A stretch of 64,000 nt of DNA from an uncultured Christensenellaceae bacterium. Its GTDB lineage: Bacteria; Bacillota; Clostridia; Christensenellales; Borkfalkiaceae. The stretch is from assembly GCA_910587365.1 (NCBI GenBank), contig CAJUKJ010000006.1:21745-85744 (forward strand), given 5' to 3'. Both the position numbers and the translations under genes were made by a program. How positions within the stretch are numbered: position 1 is the first letter of the stretch; each line of letters starts with the position of its first letter. The notes under the pieces are model-generated. The model was not told the origin of the DNA, searched no databases, and worked only from the letters and a program-made list of their open reading frames with translations. Shown here piece by piece: positions 42,407-51,821 of the stretch.

Positions 42407-43240
42407 TTAAATTTCAATTTCGCCTGTAAATACCAACGTCGCGGGACCTGTCATATACACCGTTTCGTCCGTGTATACAATTTTTAAATCGCCGCCAAGT
42501 AAACTTACGGTAATTTCCTCATTCTTACTGCAATAGCCGTTGAGTACGGCCGCAACCGCGGTTGCGCACGCGCCCGTACCGCAAGCAAAGGTTTCTCCGC
42601 TGCCGCGTTCCCATACGCGCATTTTAAGGTGGTTGCGATTTATAACCTTTACAAATTCGGTATTTACCCTGTCGGGGAATACGGGGTGGTTTTCAAACCT
42701 TTTGCCTATCTCTTCAATATTTAAGCCGTCGGGGTCTTTAAATACAACGCAATGCGGATTTCCCATTGAAACCAATGTTACGCCGTAATTTTTCCCGTCC
42801 ACTTCAAGAGGATAGTTTACAACCGTTTCCCCCTCGATTGCCGACGGAATATCCTTACCGTTTAATATCGCTTCGCCCATATTGACTTTTACGCTTTCGA
42901 CTTTACCATCTTTATCTAAAAAGAATTTAAGCTTTTTGATACCCGAAAGCGTTTCCACGGTACAGGTATCGCCCCGAACGTGACCCAGGTCGTGGGCAAG
43001 CTTGCCCACGCAGCGTATGCCGTTACCGCACATCTTGCCTTCCGAGCCGTCCGCGTTGAACATACGCATCTTACAGTCGGCTTTATCCGACGCGCAAAGC
43101 AGAATTATTCCGTCGCCGCCTATGCCAAAATGTCTGTCCGAAAGCCTGATTGCAAGCTGTTCAGGGTTTTCGACTTCGCCTTTCATACAGTCGAAGTATA
43201 TATAGTCGTTGCCTATCCCGTGCATTTTATAAAATTTCAT
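42407..43240 (-). CDS. dapF: diaminopimelate epimerase
   Basis: I place the start at ATG 43240 (277 residues), where the typical MKFYKMHGIGNDY N-terminus begins; the 27-residue extension upstream is not family-like. The two catalytic cysteines are in MCGNGIRC and FACGTGACA. It interconverts LL- and meso-DAP, acting directly after DapL (37382). The promoter lies 41 nt upstream. Confidence 0.95.
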   Translation of the reverse strand: MKFYKMHGIGNDYIYFDCMKGEVENPEQLAIRLSDRHFGIGGDGIILLCASDKADCKMRMFNADGSEGKMCGNGIRCVGKLAHDLGHVRGDTCTVETLSGIKKLKFFLDKDGKVESVKVNMGEAILNGKDIPSAIEGETVVNYPLEVDGKNYGVTLVSMGNPHCVVFKDPDGLNIEEIGKRFENHPVFPDRVNTEFVKVINRNHLKMRVWERGSGETFACGTGACATAVAAVLNGYCSKNEEITVSLLGGDLKIVYTDETVYMTGPATLVFTGEIEI

Positions 43241-43280
43241 TTCTTTAAAATTCCTTGCCAAGTAAATTCCTTTTTGTTTT

Positions 43281-43309
43281 ATTATAATAGCTTTTTGGCG
43301 TTCTTGCAA
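43281..43309 (-). promoter_or_regulatory. sigma-A promoter of dapF
   Basis: Minus strand: TTGCAA (43309-43304), 17-nt spacer, TATAAT (43286-43281). Confidence 0.7.
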
Positions 43310-43402
43310 TAGTTTTGCCATTTATATTTTAATTCTTTAAAATCCGAGCGGACTATTTATAAAGTCCGCTCGGATTTTCGTTATTTGGATTAATACATTT
43401 TT

Positions 43403-43593
43403 CACGAAATTCTCGCGCTATTCTGTGCGCGATAATATCCGTGATTTAAGCGGCTCTGCCGCTCTGCCCGCAATTTTACGGGCAAACTTATTATATAATT
43501 TTATATAATTGCGGGCATTCACCCCGCACAGGCGAAAGTGTTCGCAAATTGGGCGCGCTGGCGGAGGGAAACCCTCCTTGCGCCGTTGATTAT
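43403..43593. repeat. structured intergenic repeat R2, copy B
   Basis: Stems in order: TCGCGC / TATTCTGT / GCGCGA; conserved CCGTGATTTAA; AGCGG-CTCTG-CCGCT; TGCCCGCAATT ... AATTGCGGGCA enclosing GGGCAAACTTATTATA; GCGAA-AGTG-TTCGC followed by AAATTG; GGCGC ... GCGCC enclosing GGAGGG-AAA-CCCTCC; end CGTTGATTA. The right end is 7 bp from the purA stop. Confidence 0.82.
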
Positions 43594-43600
43594 TTTAAAT

Positions 43601-44881
43601 TTAATACATTTTTATATACGCGTCGCGTTCCGCGCCGACGGAAACGTACTTTATTTTACATCCGCAAAGCTTTTCCAAAAGCTTGATATAGTCAACCGCT
43701 TCCTTGGGTAAATCGGAAACCTTTCTGCATTTAGATAAATCGCAGTTCCAGCCCTTTACCTTTTCAAACACGGGCTTGCATTCGTCCAAAACGTCCGTGA
43801 AAGGGAACTCGTCTATGATTTTACCGTTTAACTCGTAATGGGTGCAAATTTCAATTTCTTCATAACCGTCAAGCACGTCGAGCTTGGTAAGCGCGATTTC
43901 GTCCGCACCCTGGCAGCGTATGCCGTAACGCGACGCAACTACGTCGAAAGGTCCTACCCTTCTCGGTCTGCCAGTAGCCGCGCCATACTCGCCGCCAGCC
44001 TCTCTGAGTTTTACCGCTTTTTCGTCAAAATACTCGCAAGTGAAGGGACCTGCGCCGACGCAGCTTGAATACGCCTTCATAATTCCTATCGAATTGGTAA
44101 GCTTTAAGTTGGGAACGCCTGCGCCTATGGGTGCGTATGCCGCGATAGTAGACGACGATGAGGTATAGGGGACTATGCCGTAGTCGATATCGCGCAACGC
44201 GCCGAGCTGGGCTTCAAACATAATATTCTTGCCCTCGTCGTTCGCTTTATTGAGGAAAATTCCCGTATCAGTAACGTACTTCGCAAGGGGCTTACCGTAG
44301 GTTTCAAAGTACTCAATCATCTCTTCTACGGAAACGGGGTCGAAGCCGTAAGCTTTGATAGTCATATTCTTCCAGGCAACTATGTCGGGAAGTCTTTTAT
44401 ACAGCAGCTCGGTATTTAAAAGTTCGCCCATACGGAACGCCTTTTTCATATACTTATCCGCATAAACGGGCGCGATACCGCGCCTTGTAGAACCGTAAGG
44501 TTTGCCCGTCGCCTTAGTAAGTCTGTCCTCTTCCATTATATCTTGCAAAACGTTGTATGGCATTGTAATAATTGCTTTATCGCTGATTTTAAGATTTTCC
44601 GGCGATATTTCAATTCCGCCTTCGCGAAGCTTTTGAATTTCGCCGCAGAGATGCTTTAAATCGATAACCATTCCGGGACCCATAACGTTAACTACGTCCT
44701 CGCGGAGTATTCCCGACGGAAGCAGATTTAAAATGAACCTACCCCTTTCGTTGATTACGGTATGTCCCGCGTTGTTGCCGCCCTGATAACGGCAAACTAC
44801 GCCGAAATCGCGCGAAAGCAAATCGACCATTCTGCCCTTGCCTTCGTCGCCCCAGTTAATTCCACAAATACTTGTAAGCAT
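43601..44881 (-). CDS. purA: adenylosuccinate synthetase
   Basis: A 426-residue protein of normal length. It shows the N-terminal loop NWGDEGKGRMVD, catalytic His in QGGNNAGHTV, the IMP loop STRRGIAPVYADK and GRPRRVGPFD near the C-terminus. It converts IMP, GTP and aspartate to adenylosuccinate, the first step to AMP. AAGG lies 5 nt before the ATG. Monocistronic with a consensus promoter. Confidence 0.97.
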   Translation of the reverse strand: MLTSICGINWGDEGKGRMVDLLSRDFGVVCRYQGGNNAGHTVINERGRFILNLLPSGILREDVVNVMGPGMVIDLKHLCGEIQKLREGGIEISPENLKISDKAIITMPYNVLQDIMEEDRLTKATGKPYGSTRRGIAPVYADKYMKKAFRMGELLNTELLYKRLPDIVAWKNMTIKAYGFDPVSVEEMIEYFETYGKPLAKYVTDTGIFLNKANDEGKNIMFEAQLGALRDIDYGIVPYTSSSSTIAAYAPIGAGVPNLKLTNSIGIMKAYSSCVGAGPFTCEYFDEKAVKLREAGGEYGAATGRPRRVGPFDVVASRYGIRCQGADEIALTKLDVLDGYEEIEICTHYELNGKIIDEFPFTDVLDECKPVFEKVKGWNCDLSKCRKVSDLPKEAVDYIKLLEKLCGCKIKYVSVGAERDAYIKMY

Positions 44882-44925
44882 TTTCCTTACCTCTAAAAAA
44901 TTTGGTGCTTTTATATTGCCTATAT

Positions 44926-44954
44926 ATTATAGTGTAAAAGACGTATTTAGTCAA
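44926..44954 (-). promoter_or_regulatory. sigma-A promoter of purA
   Basis: Minus strand: TTGACT (44954-44949), 17-nt spacer, TATAAT (44931-44926), 44 nt before the ATG. Confidence 0.8.
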
Positions 44955-44988
44955 GCGTATATAATCACAACCGACAATATAAAAAATA

Positions 44989-45024
44989 ATATGGGCGCGG
45001 ATGCATAAACATCCTCGCCCATAT
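44989..45024 (-). terminator. Rho-independent terminator after clc and its R1 element
   Basis: ATATGGGCGAGGATG pairs with CATCCGCGCCCATAT with one mismatch; TATTTTTTAT follows on the minus strand. Confidence 0.8.
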
Positions 45025-45046
45025 AAATTTGAAATATTAAAAATCA

Positions 45047-45150
45047 AGAGATGTTATCCCGACAAGGCGCGTGCGGATTTGTTGCAGGAAGTTTATATAA
45101 TTGTAAATGACCAAAACAAAACGCAACGCCGTATAGCGAAGTATATATGC
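45047..45150. repeat. R1 repeat, copy after clc
   Basis: GACAAGGCGCGTGCGG, GCAGGAAG, hairpin GTTTATA / TAAT / TGTAAAT, ATGACC, ACGCAACGCCGTATAGCGAA. The right end lies 4 bp from the clc stop codon and the element is inside the clc 3' UTR, before the terminator. Confidence 0.8.
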
Positions 45151-45154
45151 GTTT

Positions 45155-46780
45155 TTACTCTTTCGGTTTGCCTACAACACTATACAAATACTCGTACAAT
45201 TCGTCTACGTTGTCGGTATCGCACTCGAACACGATTTCCTGTCCGGCGTGCAATACGGTTTCGCCGTCGGGAACGGTTTGCGAGCCGTCCACGTGGATAA
45301 GCTCTACTACCAAGCCGTTAGTGGGCCAGACGATAGCGCGTACAGCCTTTCCGTCCGCTTTGGAATGCTCGTGTATAAATACGCGGACGCGTTCCTTTTT
45401 GAAGTTTTCGGCGATTTTATTGTCCTTGATATACTGTTCGAGGTTCTTTTCGTAAATTGCTTCGGTTTTAAACAGCATACCGACGAGGTAGCCTATGACT
45501 ATACCTATGAGGGCGGGCAGGAAATTGGTAAAATTGCCCGTAAGCTCGAACACCATAACTATACCCGTTATGGGAGCTTTTACTATGCAGGTAAAGAAAG
45601 CAGCCATACATATAATTACAAGGTAATCGCTGTACTTAGGGTCCATTCCGCCTTTCTGGAAAGCGACGGATAAAATCGCGCCGAGTCCCGCGCCTATGGC
45701 AAGCATCGGAATAAATACTCCGCAAGGCACTCCGCAGCCCATTGAAAGCACGCTGGTTATAAACCTTATTACTACTATTATTACAAGGCTTAAAATAAGA
45801 CCTATCCCGAACACCTGCTCTATTTCTATATTGCCCAACCCGTTAGTCGCCAAAGACTGTATAAAGTCGTGTCCGCCGCCTATGGAATAGACGGTAATAA
45901 GCCCGAATGCGCCCGCAAGGAAAAAGGGTATCATATACTTGCCCGTACCCTTTAAAAAAGTTATCCTTTTAAACAGCTTTTTTGAGGCAAACACCGCATA
46001 GTAAAATCCTACGCCGATGAGCGAAACGATTACCGCCGCAAGCACTACCCAAAGGCAGAACAACGCGCCCGAACCGTCAAACGCAAATTCAAAGTTGAAA
46101 TTTTTAAAAGCAAAACCGACGCTGTCTTTGCCGAGGACGGCAACGCGCAAACCGTTGCGTGTAAACAGAGCCGAAGCAACGCTTAGTGCCGCGCATATAA
46201 ACACCTGGGGCGAAAACGAACGGAACGCTTCTTCCATAGCGAACACAAGCCCCGTAATGGGTGCGTTGAACGCAACGGCAAGACCCGCGCTTGCGCCGCT
46301 TGCAATCTGTAACCTCTTTACCATCTGGTTGCGCTTTAACAGCGTACCTACCGCACTGCCCGCACAGCCGCCTATTTCAAGCGACGGACCCTCCGCGCCT
46401 GCGGGATAGCCCATAAACACACACGCAAGCGACGCGGCAAACATAGAACACATTGTGACGTACCACTTAAAGCGCACCTTTCCGCGCGCCGCGCCCTCTA
46501 TCTGCGGTATGCCGCTTCCGCGTACCATAGGCACGAACTTTGCCACCGTACCTATTACTATCGAGCCTGCCGCAAGCCCTATAAACAGAAGCGGGACGAA
46601 CGCGGGGTTTTCGCGTATGAGAACGTAAAGCTTTGTGGAGTTTTCTTCGCCGAGCGACATAAGTATGTTATAAAACGTAACTACTACGCCCGCAAAAATT
46701 CCCGTAAGCAAGCTTATTAAAACGAGATTTATCCCGTTATCCGCGAACACGCGCAAATTTTTCTTCAATTTCTCTTTCAC
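45155..46780 (-). CDS. ClC family chloride transporter with TrkA-C domain
   Basis: A 541-residue protein. ClC signatures: GSGIPQIEG, GAEGPSLEIGG (gating glutamate present, but the usual arginine of GREGP is alanine), VFAMEEAF (position of the internal proton glutamate) and GCGVPCGVFIPMLAIG. About the last 80 residues (VRAIVWPTNGLVVELIHVDG) form a TrkA-C/RCK_C-like regulatory domain. Retention of both glutamates suggests an H+/Cl- exchanger rather than a channel. It has its own promoter, 3' R1 element and terminator. Confidence 0.93.
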   Translation of the reverse strand: MKEKLKKNLRVFADNGINLVLISLLTGIFAGVVVTFYNILMSLGEENSTKLYVLIRENPAFVPLLFIGLAAGSIVIGTVAKFVPMVRGSGIPQIEGAARGKVRFKWYVTMCSMFAASLACVFMGYPAGAEGPSLEIGGCAGSAVGTLLKRNQMVKRLQIASGASAGLAVAFNAPITGLVFAMEEAFRSFSPQVFICAALSVASALFTRNGLRVAVLGKDSVGFAFKNFNFEFAFDGSGALFCLWVVLAAVIVSLIGVGFYYAVFASKKLFKRITFLKGTGKYMIPFFLAGAFGLITVYSIGGGHDFIQSLATNGLGNIEIEQVFGIGLILSLVIIVVIRFITSVLSMGCGVPCGVFIPMLAIGAGLGAILSVAFQKGGMDPKYSDYLVIICMAAFFTCIVKAPITGIVMVFELTGNFTNFLPALIGIVIGYLVGMLFKTEAIYEKNLEQYIKDNKIAENFKKERVRVFIHEHSKADGKAVRAIVWPTNGLVVELIHVDGSQTVPDGETVLHAGQEIVFECDTDNVDELYEYLYSVVGKPKE

Positions 46781-46808
46781 CGTAGTATCTCCATAAAAAT
46801 ACCGATAA

Positions 46809-46837
46809 AGTATAACACTTACGTTTTATTTTGTAAA
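46809..46837 (-). promoter_or_regulatory. sigma-A promoter of the clc gene
   Basis: Minus strand: TTTACA (46837-46832), 17-nt spacer, TATACT (46814-46809). Confidence 0.7.
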
Positions 46838-46860
46838 TTGATTTTAGGACTTAATATGTA

Positions 46861-46892
46861 AATGCCCGCGGAGCTTTGACCCCGCGGGCATT
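46861..46892 (-). terminator. terminator after glnN
   Basis: AATGCCCGCGG and CCGCGGGCATT pair around a 10-nt loop, 6 bp beyond the glnN stop. Confidence 0.75.
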
Positions 46893-46898
46893 TGTACG

Positions 46899-48980
46899 TT
46901 ATTTAACGCTGTACAGTATATCGAAGTAGGTCGGATAAGGCCAGTAATCGGACGACGTTATAGTTTCCATTTCGTCTACGAGTCTTCTCAACTCGTCCAT
47001 ATCGGGTACTATTTTATGCGCCATTGCCTTTGAAGCCTTGCGTACCTCCGCTTTATTGATAGCCTTTAAATCGCTTTCAAGCTTTTCTACCGCCGCGCTC
47101 GTCTTATCGTTGAGTTCCGCAAGACGTGTTATAAGGTTCTTTTCCGTTTCAAAGGGAATTTTTTCGCATACAGCGCGCTTTGCGGCAACGTTTTGGCAAA
47201 GCTCAGCAACGAAGTCCGAAACAGAGGGAATAATATCCTGCTTTGCCATTTCAAGCATAGTCAGTGCTTCGATATTGATAATCTTAATATAGTTTTCAAG
47301 CCTTATATCGGCACGCGCGACCGCTTCCGCCTTAGTGAAAACGCCCTGTTTAACGTACACGTCTATATTCTTTTTCTCATAGCAAACGGGAACTGCGTCC
47401 GCAGTGTTTTTATTGTTCAAAAGTCCGCGGCTTGCGGCTTCGGGTTCCCATTCGGGGCCGTAACCGTCGAGGTTGAAAATAATGCGGTAATGGGCTTTAA
47501 ACTCCCTTGCGATAACGGCGTTAGCCGCCTTTTCAATGTCCCTCTTGCCCTCAAGCTCGTCGGCAAACTGTTCAAAGGCGTCTGCGACGATAGTATTTAT
47601 TACGATGTTTGCGTCCGCAACGTTTGCCTGCGAACCTAACATTCTGAATTCAAATTTGTTGCCTGTAAAAGCAAAGGGCGACGTTCTGTTTCGGTCAGTG
47701 GCATCCTTGGGGAAAATAGGACTTTCCGGAACGCCGATAGACCCCTCTACCGTTTTCCCCTTTACGTAATCCTGCCCCTTTACTATGCTGTCTACAAGTG
47801 CGCCGAGCTGGTCGCCGAGGTAGACTGAAATTATCGCAGGGGGAGCTTCGTCCGCGCCAAGACGGTGATCGTTACCCGCCGACGCAACCGAAGCTCTTAA
47901 AAGACCCTGATAGTCGTCAACAGCCTTGATGACGGCGGCAAGTACTAACTTGAAAAGGGTGTTGCTTTCGGGATTTGCGCCCGGCTTTAAAAGGTTAAGC
48001 CCCTTATCGGTAGACATTGACCAGTTATTGTGTTTACCGCTTCCGTTTATTCCCTCAAAGGGCTTTTCGTGAAGAAGGCACACAAGCCCGTGCTTTTTGG
48101 CAACCTTCTTCATTATTTCCATTGTAAGCATATTGTTGTCTACCGCAACGTTAGTGGTACCGAATATGGGTGCCATTTCGTGCTGTGCGGGAGCAACCTC
48201 GTTATGTTTTGTTTTTGAATATATGCCGTAGCTCCAAAGCTCTTTATCGAGGTCTCGCATAAACTCGGCAACAGCGGGCTTCAGTACGCCGAAGTAATGG
48301 TCTTCAAGCTCCTGTCCGCGGGATACCGGCGCACCGAAAAGAGTTCTGCCCGTAAGCTGTAAGTCCTTGCGCCTTAAATACTCTTCTTCCGAAATAAGGA
48401 AATATTCCTGTTCGGGACCTACGGTTGTCGAAACCTTTTTACATTCTATCCCGAACAGCTTTAAAACCCTTTTCGCCTGTTTATCGAGCGCGTTCATAGA
48501 ACGGAGCAAAGGTGATTTTTTATCCAGCGTTTCGCCTGTGTATGAAACGAATACCGTAGGGATATATAAAGTACCTTCCTTTACGAACGCGGGCGAAGTA
48601 GGATCCCACGCCGTGTAGCCCCTCGCAAGGTACGTTGCGCGCGAACCACCCGAAGGAAAGCTTGACGCGTCCGATTCGCCGACTATGAGACTTTTGCCAG
48701 TAAGGCGCATAATTACCTTATCGCCTTCGGGTTCGATGAAGCTGTCGTGCTTTTCGGCGGTTAAACCCGTAAGGGGCTGGAACCAGTGCGTATAGTGCGT
48801 TGCGCCCTTGGATATCGCCCACTTTTTCATTGACGAAGCTACCGTGCCTGCGATAGAAACGTCAAGCGTCTTGCCCGCCTCTATCGTAGCCCTCAACGCC
48901 TTGTAAACTTCGCTTGGAAGGGTGTCCTTCTGGACTGAATCGTTAAAAACGTTTTCGCCGAACATTTCGGGAAGGTTCAT
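46899..48980 (-). CDS. glnN: type III glutamine synthetase
   Basis: A 693-residue protein, the length class of GSIII (about 700) rather than GSI (about 450). Marker segments include THWFQPLTGLTAEKHDSF, TVGPEQEYFLI, the NGSGKHNNWSMS loop and NDHRLGADEAPPAI. It makes glutamine from glutamate, ammonia and ATP. GSIII is common in anaerobes including gut Clostridia and Bacteroides. AGGAG precedes the ATG. No GlnR operator is clear; the leader has a direct repeat ACTGTTT twice. Confidence 0.97.
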   Translation of the reverse strand: MNLPEMFGENVFNDSVQKDTLPSEVYKALRATIEAGKTLDVSIAGTVASSMKKWAISKGATHYTHWFQPLTGLTAEKHDSFIEPEGDKVIMRLTGKSLIVGESDASSFPSGGSRATYLARGYTAWDPTSPAFVKEGTLYIPTVFVSYTGETLDKKSPLLRSMNALDKQAKRVLKLFGIECKKVSTTVGPEQEYFLISEEEYLRRKDLQLTGRTLFGAPVSRGQELEDHYFGVLKPAVAEFMRDLDKELWSYGIYSKTKHNEVAPAQHEMAPIFGTTNVAVDNNMLTMEIMKKVAKKHGLVCLLHEKPFEGINGSGKHNNWSMSTDKGLNLLKPGANPESNTLFKLVLAAVIKAVDDYQGLLRASVASAGNDHRLGADEAPPAIISVYLGDQLGALVDSIVKGQDYVKGKTVEGSIGVPESPIFPKDATDRNRTSPFAFTGNKFEFRMLGSQANVADANIVINTIVADAFEQFADELEGKRDIEKAANAVIAREFKAHYRIIFNLDGYGPEWEPEAASRGLLNNKNTADAVPVCYEKKNIDVYVKQGVFTKAEAVARADIRLENYIKIINIEALTMLEMAKQDIIPSVSDFVAELCQNVAAKRAVCEKIPFETEKNLITRLAELNDKTSAAVEKLESDLKAINKAEVRKASKAMAHKIVPDMDELRRLVDEMETITSSDYWPYPTYFDILYSVK

Positions 48981-49021
48981 ATATTTTCTCCTGTATTTTT
49001 TTTAATACTGTTTACTGTTTA

Positions 49022-49050
49022 ATTATAAGAAAATAATTTAAAGCTGTCAA
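49022..49050 (-). promoter_or_regulatory. consensus sigma-A promoter of glnN
   Basis: Minus strand: TTGACA (49050-49045), 17-nt spacer, TATAAT (49027-49022), a perfect consensus pair. Confidence 0.88.
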
Positions 49051-49116
49051 ATTAATTGGGGCATTTTATCTTTTACAAATCATTATGTTTTGCATAAACA
49101 AAACTTATAATAAAAG

Positions 49117-49138
49117 ACGGCTGCCGTTGCGCCGCCGT
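49117..49138 (-). terminator. weak terminator after dinB
   Basis: ACGGC ... GCCGT stem on the minus strand followed by CTTTTATTAT. Confidence 0.4.
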
Positions 49139-49145
49139 TTAAATA

Positions 49146-50456
49146 TTAATTTTCGTCCTCGGGATAGTCTATTTTTGCGGGTTTGATTAAATGCGTTGAT
49201 TTAACGTCCGTGTGCATTTCGTTAGGGTCTTCGGCGACTATTCCGCGTTGAAGCTTGTCGTAACCGTGCTTTTTGCGGATTTCGTCAACGCAACGCTCCA
49301 CCTTTTCGCGCTTTGCATAATTGCCGTTGGTTTCGTCGAAGGTAAGCTGCGATTTTCCGTTATCGAACCCCGAAACGGTAACGCCGAGCGAGCGTATTTT
49401 AAAGGGAGGTTTAAAATTGCTTTCAAACAGTGAATACGCGTGTTCCGCAATTTCGCCGCAAAGCGCGGTGTGCCGCACCTTTTTCTGGGCGGAAAAATCG
49501 TGTAGTTCGCTGTCGCGCACCCATAAATGAACGGTGTCCGCAAGTCCTTGCCCCGATTCGCGAAGCCTTGCGGCAACGCTTTCGGAAAGAACGTACAAAA
49601 GTCTTTTTATACGGCGGGGGTTGGTTATATCCTCGGCGTAGGTGCAGGAATTGCCTATCGACTTCATTTCCCGCCTGTCGTCCATATGTCGCACGGGGTC
49701 GTCATCCTCGCCGCGCGCATTTTTTAAAAGAGTAATACCCACCTTTCCGAACGCTTTAAACATTTTTTCATCGTCCGCAGCGGCAAGTCTGCCGATTGTG
49801 TTAAGCCCCATTCCTTTAAGCTTTTCGCAAGTAGCCTTGCCGACGTAAAGCAATTCTTCGACGGGCAGCCCGAAAATTATCTGCTTATAGTGCGCGCTTG
49901 AAATTACCGAAGTGCCGTCGGGCTTTTTTAAGTCGGAACCGAGTTTTGCGTACACCTTGTTGAACGACACGCCGCAGGAAACTGTTAAGCCGAGTTCGCT
50001 TTTAACGGTATTTCTTATAACGTCGCCCAAATGTCTTAAAAACCCGTCCGAATAGAACTTTTCGCCGTTTTCTTCGATAAACTTCTCCCCGTCGTACTTA
50101 GGGAATAAAAGCGTGCTTTTGGATATATCCAGCCAGCACTCGTCAATGCCGTAATTTTCGATTAAATCGGTATACCGCGCATATATTGCGCGCACCATTT
50201 TTGAATATTTGATATACAAATCGAAATGCGGAGGAACAATAACGATATCGGGACATTTGCGCTGCGCCTGCCAGATTGCGTCGCCCGTCTTAACGCCGAA
50301 TTTTTTCGCCCTTTCGCACTTTGCAAGGACTATGCCGTGACGCTGCTCCTTACTGCCGCAGACGGCAACGGGCTTGCCAGCAAGTTCGGGATTTAATTTT
50401 CTTTCAACCGAGGCGTAGAAATTATTTAAATCGGAATGAATTATTATCCTTTCCAT
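49146..50456 (-). CDS. dinB: Y-family DNA polymerase IV
   Basis: A 436-residue protein. Catalytic carboxylates are in HSDLNNFYASVE and the segment YGIDECWLDIS; the little-finger region follows GSDLKKPDGTSVIS and the helix-hairpin-helix PVEELLYVGKATCEKLKGMG. It performs error-prone translesion synthesis past damaged bases. It starts 4 bp after the aroA stop without a clear SD, so it is probably translated by coupling with aroA. No LexA box is evident. The C-terminal tail is not an obvious clamp-binding motif. Confidence 0.93.
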   Translation of the reverse strand: MERIIIHSDLNNFYASVERKLNPELAGKPVAVCGSKEQRHGIVLAKCERAKKFGVKTGDAIWQAQRKCPDIVIVPPHFDLYIKYSKMVRAIYARYTDLIENYGIDECWLDISKSTLLFPKYDGEKFIEENGEKFYSDGFLRHLGDVIRNTVKSELGLTVSCGVSFNKVYAKLGSDLKKPDGTSVISSAHYKQIIFGLPVEELLYVGKATCEKLKGMGLNTIGRLAAADDEKMFKAFGKVGITLLKNARGEDDDPVRHMDDRREMKSIGNSCTYAEDITNPRRIKRLLYVLSESVAARLRESGQGLADTVHLWVRDSELHDFSAQKKVRHTALCGEIAEHAYSLFESNFKPPFKIRSLGVTVSGFDNGKSQLTFDETNGNYAKREKVERCVDEIRKKHGYDKLQRGIVAEDPNEMHTDVKSTHLIKPAKIDYPEDEN

Positions 50457-50460
50457 ACTT

Positions 50461-51681
50461 TTATTTTGTAATTTGCCGACAAATTAATTCTAATACTTCA
50501 AAGTAATTTTTAAAGGTCTTGGAGCATACTTCCGCGTTTTCTATTACTATTCCGTCGGCGCGAAGCCCCGTCAGGGCAAAGCCCATTGCTACGCGGTGGT
50601 CGCCGAATGTGTTTATTTTTGCGGGCTTGGGCTGTGAAGGATAAATTATAACCCCGTCGGCAGTTTCTTCACACCTTACGCCCATTGCGGTAAGGTTTGA
50701 AGCTATCGCAAAAATTCTGTCGCATTCCTGCTTGCGGATATGGGCAACCCCGCATATATCGGTAGGATTTTCCAGATACGGGGCAATTGCGGCAAGGGTT
50801 ATGGTCTGGTCTGAAAATTCGTGCATATCGATTTTCCCGCCGTTGAACGCAGACAGCGCGTTGATAAATTTTATATCGCCCTGCAAGCTGTCCCCAATTA
50901 CGCCGTCAACGGTAATTTGCGTGCTGAGAATTTTATTCATCGCATAAAAATAGCAAGCCGCGGAAATGTCGGGTTCTATTGCGTATTCTCTTGCGCTATA
51001 CTCGCCACCGACGGTATACGTACCGTCGTTTACGCAAACGTTTACGCCGAAAGAGCGCATCATACTTTCGGTCATTTTAACGTAGTCAAGACCGTGTGTA
51101 CCGCTCGTTTTGATTTTTACAGGATAATCGGCACACACCGCCGAGATAAGCAAAGCCGATAAAAACTGGCTGCTTTCGTCTATGTCAACCTCGATTTCGG
51201 TTTTCGGGGAAACCGTTCCCTTTATGACGAACGGATAGGAATTTTCCCTTTCAAGAAAAGTAAATTGCGCCCCAAGGCTTTTCAACGTATCTATAAGCGG
51301 GGATATAGGACGCCTTTTCATCTGGTCGGAGCAGTTAAGCCTGTACTCCCCGCTTTGAAAAGCGAGGAACGCCGGTAAAAACCTTGCCGCCGTACCCGCG
51401 CTGCCCACGTCAATTTCTGCCTGCCGATTGCGGAGCTTGCCACCGCACCCGACAATTTTTACTACATTCCCGTCTACCCGACAGTCTATACCCAAATCTT
51501 TAAGGCAGGTTAAAAAGGTTGCGCAGTCGTCTGAAAACTGCACGCCGTAAAGCGTGCTTTCGCCCTTTGCGACAGCGGCGATTAAAAGCGCGCGCGCGGT
51601 TATGCTTTTTGAACCGGGTACGCTTACCGAAACGCTTTTATTTTTAATTTTGCCGTAGATGTTTTTTACCTGATAATTCAC
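50461..51681 (-). CDS. aroA: 3-phosphoshikimate 1-carboxyvinyltransferase (EPSP synthase)
   Basis: A 406-residue protein starting at GTG 51681 (weak GACGG). Active-site segments: VPGSKSITARA, GSAGTAARFLPAF, DESSQFLSALL, EPDISAACYF and TFGDHRVAMGF. Two usually fixed positions differ: the NAGT asparagine is serine, and the KES-DR loop reads KQECDRI. It joins shikimate-3-phosphate and PEP in aromatic amino-acid synthesis. It lies upstream of dinB and is separated from trhP by an R1 element. Confidence 0.93.
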   Translation of the reverse strand: MNYQVKNIYGKIKNKSVSVSVPGSKSITARALLIAAVAKGESTLYGVQFSDDCATFLTCLKDLGIDCRVDGNVVKIVGCGGKLRNRQAEIDVGSAGTAARFLPAFLAFQSGEYRLNCSDQMKRRPISPLIDTLKSLGAQFTFLERENSYPFVIKGTVSPKTEIEVDIDESSQFLSALLISAVCADYPVKIKTSGTHGLDYVKMTESMMRSFGVNVCVNDGTYTVGGEYSAREYAIEPDISAACYFYAMNKILSTQITVDGVIGDSLQGDIKFINALSAFNGGKIDMHEFSDQTITLAAIAPYLENPTDICGVAHIRKQECDRIFAIASNLTAMGVRCEETADGVIIYPSQPKPAKINTFGDHRVAMGFALTGLRADGIVIENAEVCSKTFKNYFEVLELICRQITK

Positions 51682-51697
51682 TGATTACCGTCCACTA

Positions 51698-51820
51698 AAA
51701 AACACAGAGATGCAAGCAAGACAAGGTGCGCAAGTATTTGCGAAGGGGGCTACACGGATATATGTGACCCGAAGTAAAACGGAGCGCAACGCCGTATTGC
51801 GAAGCATATATGTGTTTTAA
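51698..51820. repeat. R1 repeat, copy after trhP
   Basis: Left arm AAAACACA and right arm TGTGTTTTA bound the unit; between them GCAAGCAAGACAAGGTGCGC, TATTTGCGAAGGGGGC, GTGACCCGAAGTAAAAC and GCGCAACGCCGTATTGCGAA. The right end touches the trhP stop codon. Confidence 0.85.
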
Positions 51821-51821
51821 T

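Noticed and set aside
45155..46780. CLC-F fluoride exporter
   Set aside because: The gating and internal proton glutamate positions and the GSGIP motif fit Cl-/H+ ClC proteins, and no fluoride riboswitch is seen upstream.
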